This document shows positions 6,689 to 10,583 of a DNA stretch of 10,583 bases, one piece after another. Origin of the DNA: Planctomycetota bacterium. GTDB lineage: Bacteria; Planctomycetota; Phycisphaerae; WQYP01. The notes under the pieces were generated by a model, which ran no database searches, was not told the origin of the DNA, and saw only the letters and a list, made by a program, of their open reading frames with translations. The translations under genes were made by a program, and so were the position numbers. Position 1 is the first letter of the stretch. Each line of letters begins with the position of its first letter. The stretch lies in contig JAJXZA010000330.1 of assembly GCA_021780285.1 (NCBI GenBank), positions 1-10,583 of the forward strand, read 5' to 3'.

Positions 6689-7825
6689 ATGACTCAGGTA
6701 GCTACGCAACCCCCACAGGCAACGAGTGGTCTTCGTGACGTGGTGGCGCTGTCATCCGACATTTGTTCAATTGAGGATGGCATTTTAACCTATCGCGGCA
6801 TTGTCATTGATGAACTCGCCGAGTTCGGCACGTTTGAAGAAATAGTGTACCTGCTATGGTACGGACGCCTGCCCAAACTCGATGAGCTTGCCGAGTTTAA
6901 AGCCGACATCGCAGAACAGGCGCAGCTTCCATCGGCGCTGATAGACATGATGAAGACGTTTCCCAAGCGCACCACGCCCATGGAGTGCCTGCGGACTGCC
7001 GTAAGCGCTATGGCGATTTTCGATCCAGAATCGGAGGATATGTCGCCGGCGGCCAATCAGCGAAAGGCCGTTCGTATTCTGGGGCAGATGGCAAGCGTGG
7101 TGGCGGCCTATGATCGCATACGCAATGGCCGCGAGCCGGTTCCACCGAAGCGGGAGCTGAGCCTTGCGGGCAACTTTTTGTACATGCTTCGCGGTATGGC
7201 CCCCGAACCTCTGGCGGTGCGGGCGCTGGATAAGGCATACATCCTGCATGCCGACCACGAACTTAACGCCAGCACGTTTACGGCGCGCGTGTCGGCGGCG
7301 ACGCTTACCGATATGCACTCGGCGATCTGCGCGGCCATCTGTGCGCTTAAAGGGCCACTGCACGGGGGTGCCAATGAGCAGGTCATGAAAATGCTCAACG
7401 AAATTGGTTCGACGGCGTCGGTGGACGCCTACATCCGCCAGAAACTCGCCGGTCATGAAAAAATCATGGGTTTTGGCCATGCGGTTTATAAGAACGGTGA
7501 CCCGCGGGCCAAACACCTTCGCGAAATGTCGCGGCAGCTTGGCAAGCTTACGCGCCAGGAGCAGTGGTATGAAATGTCGGTAAAAATTGAAGATATTGTT
7601 ACAGGGGCTAAGGGCCTCAAGCCCAACGTGGACTTTTATTCAGCCTCGGTTTACCACTATCTTAACATTCCTTCGGATTTGTTTACGCCGATTTTTGCCA
7701 TCAGCCGCACCAGCGGCTGGATTGCCCACATCAATGAGCAGTATGCCCGTAATAAACTGATCCGGCCGCGTGCGGAATATATCGGGCCGCGAAATCAGCA
7801 TTGGGTTGGTATTGAAAAACGATAG
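6689..7825 (+). CDS. gltA: Citrate synthase
   Basis: Condenses oxaloacetate and acetyl-CoA to citrate, the entry step of the TCA cycle, in the cytoplasm. At 378 residues it belongs to the shorter bacterial type (like Bacillus CitZ) and lacks the longer N-terminal domain of enterobacterial GltA. The N-terminus carries SIEDGILTYRGIVIDELAE, typical of this type. Active-site elements are all present: HADHELNAST (187-196), GPLHGGANE with His225, GFGHAVYK with His264, and PNVDFYSASVYH with catalytic Asp315. The substrate-binding tail region IRPRAEYIGP lies near the C-terminus. ATG 6689 is chosen for its strong AGGAG six bases upstream; an upstream in-frame start at 6650 lies inside the promoter region. 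It stands alone between miaA (divergent) and the pilT-like gene, 195 bases downstream. No strong terminator is visible after it. Confidence 0.96.
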   Translation: MTQVATQPPQATSGLRDVVALSSDICSIEDGILTYRGIVIDELAEFGTFEEIVYLLWYGRLPKLDELAEFKADIAEQAQLPSALIDMMKTFPKRTTPMECLRTAVSAMAIFDPESEDMSPAANQRKAVRILGQMASVVAAYDRIRNGREPVPPKRELSLAGNFLYMLRGMAPEPLAVRALDKAYILHADHELNASTFTARVSAATLTDMHSAICAAICALKGPLHGGANEQVMKMLNEIGSTASVDAYIRQKLAGHEKIMGFGHAVYKNGDPRAKHLREMSRQLGKLTRQEQWYEMSVKIEDIVTGAKGLKPNVDFYSASVYHYLNIPSDLFTPIFAISRTSGWIAHINEQYARNKLIRPRAEYIGPRNQHWVGIEKR

Positions 7826-8020
7826 AGGCGGGGCGAGCCATAAGTAATTGCCTCCCGGCTGATACAATCCGCGTGGTTGGTGGTGTATCGGTGGTCACAG
7901 GCAGGGTTGCGGCTGACTATTGTGGGACGCATAGTTCAGCAGTAAAACGGCATTGCGAGGCTGGCTGCGGTGGACAGGGCGGCGGAGTCCTGGCTCCGGC
8001 GCATGGTGGAAAGGACAAGT
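7826..8020 (+). other. 195-base leader of the pilT-like gene
   Basis: There is no gene here. TACAAT at 7863-7868 may be a -10 element, without a good -35. GAGGC (7825-7829) and GCCTC (7850-7854) could pair across a 20-base loop but have no T-tract. CGGAG/CTCCG around 7984-7997 is a small stem. GGGACGCA (7924-7931) followed by TAGTTCAGCAGTAAAACG (7932-7949) recalls pieces of known structured RNAs (see findings). AAGGA at 8011-8015, five bases before ATG 8021, is a good ribosome binding site. Confidence 0.4.
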
Positions 8021-9148
8021 ATGACCTCAGTAGAAACTCCTGCGGCAACCGCTGGCGTTGGCGGTGTGAAAACAACCCCGCGCATTCACAAATATATGGA
8101 CGGCGTAAGCAAGGTCGAGGGAAGCGACCTGCACATTAAGGCCGACGTGGTGCCGCGCATTCGCAAGGGCGGCAAGCTGATGATGACCACCGGCATGCCG
8201 CTGACCAACGACGATATCGAGGCGATGATCCGCGAAATTCTCACGCCGGAACAACTGGCGATGTTTATGCAGCGTGGTTCGCTGGACGTAGCACATGCCG
8301 TGACGCCTACGGAGCGATTCCGCCTTAATATTTTTCGCCAGCGGGGCATGATCAGCATTGCCGCGCGGCGCATCAACCCTAAGATTCCGAACTTCAGCCA
8401 ACTTCATCTGCCGCCTATCTTTGAAAAAATTGCGGAAAATGAACAAGGCATGGTTTTATTGGCGGGCATTACGGGCAGCGGCAAAAGCACGACGATCGCG
8501 GCCATGCTTGAACAAGTCAACACACGCCGGGCCTGCCACATTGTGACCGTCGAAGATCCCATTGAGTACCTGTATGTAGACAAGAAGGCGTACATTAACC
8601 AGCGCGAAGTTGGTGTGGATGTTGAAAGTTACGACAGCGCTATCCGCTATCTGATGCGTGAAGATCCGGACGTGATTCTTATCGGTGAAATGCGCGATCG
8701 CAACACCTTCCAGGCGGGCGTGCAAGCTACGGAAACGGGCCATATGGTGTATTCCACCATTCACGCCAGTTCTGCTCTTGGAGCCATCACACGTATTTTG
8801 GAACTGTTTCCGCCCGATATGCACACCAACATGCGACAGGCGCTTGCCAGCAACATAAAAGCAATTATCTATCAAAAACTGGTGGTGTCCATTAAGCCCG
8901 GTTTAGAGCGCGTGCCTGTGGTGGAGGTGCTGCTTTCCTCGCCGGCTATGCGTAAGTACATAGTTGAAGGACGCGAAAATGAACTCGGTCAGGTCATCCG
9001 CTCCGAAAAGGCCGCAGGCATGATAGATTTTAACGATAAGCTCGCCGAGCTCGTGGAGCAGGAAATAATTTCACACAAGGAGGCCCAGTTGGCGTCCCCA
9101 AACGCCGAGGAACTCAAGATGCGGATGAAGGGCATCAAAACGTTTTGA
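8021..9148 (+). CDS. pilT: Type IV pilus retraction-type ATPase (PilT/PilU family)
   Basis: Hexameric cytoplasmic motor ATPase that depolymerises type IV pili and drives twitching; 375 residues, in the PilT/PilU length range. The N-terminal PAS-like domain carries KVEGSDLHIKADVVPRIR, the PilT-type SDLH motif. The C-terminal motor is complete: Walker A GITGSGKST (149-157, Lys155), Asp box VTVEDPIEY, Walker B with DPDVILIGEMRD (215-226, Glu223), and His box TGHMVYSTIHA. PilT's C-terminal AIRNLIREGK reads AMRKYIVEGR, so PilU or a divergent PilT is possible. ATG 8021 is fixed by AAGGA five bases upstream; ATG 8003 and 7970 are weaker. It is followed by a likely terminator and then a degenerate relative of the same superfamily. 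Pilus role is inferred from family membership; no pilin gene lies in the window. Confidence 0.92.
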   Translation: MTSVETPAATAGVGGVKTTPRIHKYMDGVSKVEGSDLHIKADVVPRIRKGGKLMMTTGMPLTNDDIEAMIREILTPEQLAMFMQRGSLDVAHAVTPTERFRLNIFRQRGMISIAARRINPKIPNFSQLHLPPIFEKIAENEQGMVLLAGITGSGKSTTIAAMLEQVNTRRACHIVTVEDPIEYLYVDKKAYINQREVGVDVESYDSAIRYLMREDPDVILIGEMRDRNTFQAGVQATETGHMVYSTIHASSALGAITRILELFPPDMHTNMRQALASNIKAIIYQKLVVSIKPGLERVPVVEVLLSSPAMRKYIVEGRENELGQVIRSEKAAGMIDFNDKLAELVEQEIISHKEAQLASPNAEELKMRMKGIKTF

Positions 9149-9166
9149 GCCATGAACTGCTTGAGA

Positions 9167-9199
9167 CCGCACACCTCTTGGGCGTCGGCGGATTTTTTT
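9167..9199 (+). terminator. Probable intrinsic terminator after the pilT-like gene
   Basis: Nineteen bases after the stop codon, an imperfect GC-rich hairpin (CCGC 9167-9170 with GCGG 9188-9191, plus further pairs inside) is followed at once by A and seven T (9193-9199). The layout fits a rho-independent terminator and would separate pilT transcription from the next gene. Confidence 0.55.
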
Positions 9200-9261
9200 A
9201 TGGCATGGCGCGGCGTTTCGTGTTAATCTTTCCAGTGAGGGCGGCAGTGAGCGTTTGGGTG

Positions 9262-9300
9262 GCAGATCGGATCTGCGATTGAGACTTTGTATGAAAGTCT
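9262..9300 (+). promoter_or_regulatory. Two adjacent perfect inverted repeats upstream of the GspE-like gene
   Basis: GCAGATC (9262-9268) and GATCTGC (9270-9276) are perfect 7-base arms around one central G. Five bases later AGACTTT (9282-9288) and AAAGTCT (9294-9300) are perfect 7-base arms around a 5-base loop. Both lie in the 137 bases between the pilT terminator and the next start codon (9337). They could be operator sites for a dimeric regulator or RNA hairpins in the leader. No clear promoter hexamers are visible nearby. Confidence 0.45.
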
Positions 9301-9336
9301 GTCGCGGGAATCGAGTGCTTTACGTTGGGAATCGCG

Positions 9337-10583
9337 ATGCTCGCATACCTGTATATCAATCCCGCATATTGGCTGATCGCTGGAGCAACTCTGCTGTTTT
9401 GGGGACGATTTTCGGCTTGGGTGGCCGCCGACCTTGAGAATCTGAAAAAGCAATCAGATCTGCTATGGAAGTCGGTAATGTTGGCCACGCTGGCGGTGAT
9501 ACTGCTCATTTGGATTGTTATCCCTAATTTTTTTATCAGTTTTCTGCTCAACTTGGCCGTGGGCGCAGGAGTAATTGCGTGGTACTGGCGCACGCGCGTG
9601 CAGGAGCTTGGGCCGGGCGGACACCTGTTTAGAGCCATGTTTTCGCGTCTGGACCGATTGCAGCAAAGCCGCGAGGCTAAAAAGTCGGCCGATCAGATGA
9701 CGCTCCATTATCTGACGGGCTCAGGCGGTATGCTCAAATTACCGGCAACAGATGATCCTCTCTACGGTTCTGTAATTTTGGCAGACCAACTGCTGTTGCA
9801 GGCAATGGAAAGCCGGGCCCAGGTTGTGGAACTCATGCCCGCGGCACAAGCCTACGATTTGCGGTTTTCGGTGGATGGCGTGGCATTCCCACAGACAGGT
9901 CTCCAGCGAAGCAACGCAGAGCCGATTGTTCAGGGGCTTAAAACGCTGGCACGGCTCTCGCTCGACGAGCGCCGTCGGCCGCAAAAAGGCTCTTTCATTG
10001 TTAAAGACGAAGTGGGCAACCGCGTTGCATGGACGGTGCAATCGAGTGGATCAACCTCCGGCGAGCGCGTGGTGCTTACCGCCAACGAGAAGGATTCGTG
10101 GCGACTGGGGTTGGACCAGCTCGGGTTCACATCAGAGCAGCTTGAGCTGGTAAGAAGCGAGTCGCTGCAAAAGTATGGCCTCACCGTTGTGACTGCGCCA
10201 AGGCACATGGGACGCACCACCACGCTTTATTCGATTTTGTCAACTTATGATGCGTTCACCAACAGTATTCAAACGTTGGAATACGAGCCTAAGATTGATC
10301 TTGAATCCGTAACGGTCAATCGCTTTGACCCGCAGGCGACCGAAGTAAGCTTCGCTAAAATGCTCCACAGCATTACGCTCAAGGATCCTAATGTCCTGCT
10401 GGTCGCGGGATGTCCGGATGCGGCCACGGCAGACCTGGCAGCCCGTTTCAGTTCCGATGAGCATCGGGTGCTTCTGGGTATGCAGGCGCCGGATACTCTT
10501 ACCGCCTTGGACCATTGGCGACGATTGGTAAGCGCCGGCGACCTGACGGCGAAAAATCTTCGGATGATTATTGCCCAGAGACT
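9337..10583 (+). CDS. Membrane-anchored degenerate GspE/PilB-family ATPase (3' end outside window)
   Basis: Partial: at least 415 residues, running off the window end. The N-terminus is hydrophobic in two blocks (about 9-30 and 47-84, probably three membrane segments), replacing the usual GspE N1 domain. From about 140 the protein follows the GspE/PilB plan: LDERRRPQKGSF (209-220) matches the ERRxPQDGR motif, GERVVL (242-247) is kept, and AQR(L) at the end matches the family's LAQRLVR. The catalytic motifs are altered. Walker A reads APRHMGRTTTLY (287-298), with Arg293 for the lysine. The Asp box reads TLEYEP (313-318). Walker B reads DPNVLLVAGCPD (350-361) without the GE pair. The His box reads HRVLLGMQAPD (376-386). 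ASDIHIEP is replaced by AQVVELMP (161-168). GGGA precedes ATG 9337 by about six bases. Likely a non-hydrolysing structural or regulatory partner of a pilus or type II secretion machine; function unproven. Confidence 0.85.
   Translation, partial: MLAYLYINPAYWLIAGATLLFWGRFSAWVAADLENLKKQSDLLWKSVMLATLAVILLIWIVIPNFFISFLLNLAVGAGVIAWYWRTRVQELGPGGHLFRAMFSRLDRLQQSREAKKSADQMTLHYLTGSGGMLKLPATDDPLYGSVILADQLLLQAMESRAQVVELMPAAQAYDLRFSVDGVAFPQTGLQRSNAEPIVQGLKTLARLSLDERRRPQKGSFIVKDEVGNRVAWTVQSSGSTSGERVVLTANEKDSWRLGLDQLGFTSEQLELVRSESLQKYGLTVVTAPRHMGRTTTLYSILSTYDAFTNSIQTLEYEPKIDLESVTVNRFDPQATEVSFAKMLHSITLKDPNVLLVAGCPDAATADLAARFSSDEHRVLLGMQAPDTLTALDHWRRLVSAGDLTAKNLRMIIAQR

Noticed and set aside
6854..7516. Long minus-strand reading frame (220 codons) opposite citrate synthase
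   Set aside because: Citrate synthase on the plus strand has all active-site motifs; the antisense product is Arg/His-rich and matches nothing known to me.
7924..7991. A tRNA gene candidate: GGGAC at 7924-7928 can pair with GTCCT at 7987-7991, with a tRNA-Gly-like D-arm between
   Set aside because: No anticodon stem pairs at the right place, there is no T-arm or GGTTCGA, the acceptor pairing is only about five bases with a wobble, and no CCA context follows.
1..10583. CRISPR array, phage genes, defence or antiphage system
   Set aside because: No regularly spaced repeats, no cas, integrase, nuclease or toxin-antitoxin genes are visible; the genes are metabolic, tRNA modification and pilus related.

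Overview
The window looks like a chromosomal segment from a moderately GC-rich, Gram-negative-type bacterium. Gene content and sequence style suggest the Planctomycetota, perhaps Phycisphaerae, but this is inference: there is no rRNA or other phylogenetic marker. Eight protein genes are supported, plus one clearly decayed transposase remnant.

Left part (1-1444): a non-coding stretch with short repeats leads into a broken IS transposase start (251-527). An intact xylose-isomerase-like TIM-barrel sugar isomerase/epimerase follows on the + strand (563-1444).

Middle part (1492-6608), all on the - strand. In transcription order it holds miaA (tRNA dimethylallyltransferase), an FGGY sugar kinase joined to it by a 4-base ATGA stop/start overlap, a membrane-anchored GH28 polygalacturonase-like enzyme, and gpsA (glycerol-3-phosphate dehydrogenase). 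The kinase and GH28 are separated by 277 bases. GH28 and gpsA are separated by about 120 bases that hold terminator-like hairpins. So there are probably two or three transcription units, not one operon. The GH28 enzyme, sugar kinase and TIM-barrel isomerase hint at use of plant or algal polysaccharide sugars, with housekeeping genes interleaved.

Right part (6689-10583), all on the + strand. Citrate synthase diverges from miaA across an 80-base intergenic region. Next comes a PilT/PilU-type twitching ATPase with all its catalytic motifs. A likely terminator and two adjacent perfect inverted repeats follow, and then a gene running off the window end.

That last gene is the most unusual object here. 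It is recognisably a GspE/PilB-family protein, but its N-terminus is a set of membrane segments. Its Walker A lysine, Asp box, Walker B glutamate and His box are all substituted. It reads as a membrane-anchored pseudo-ATPase sitting directly downstream of an intact PilT-like ATPase.
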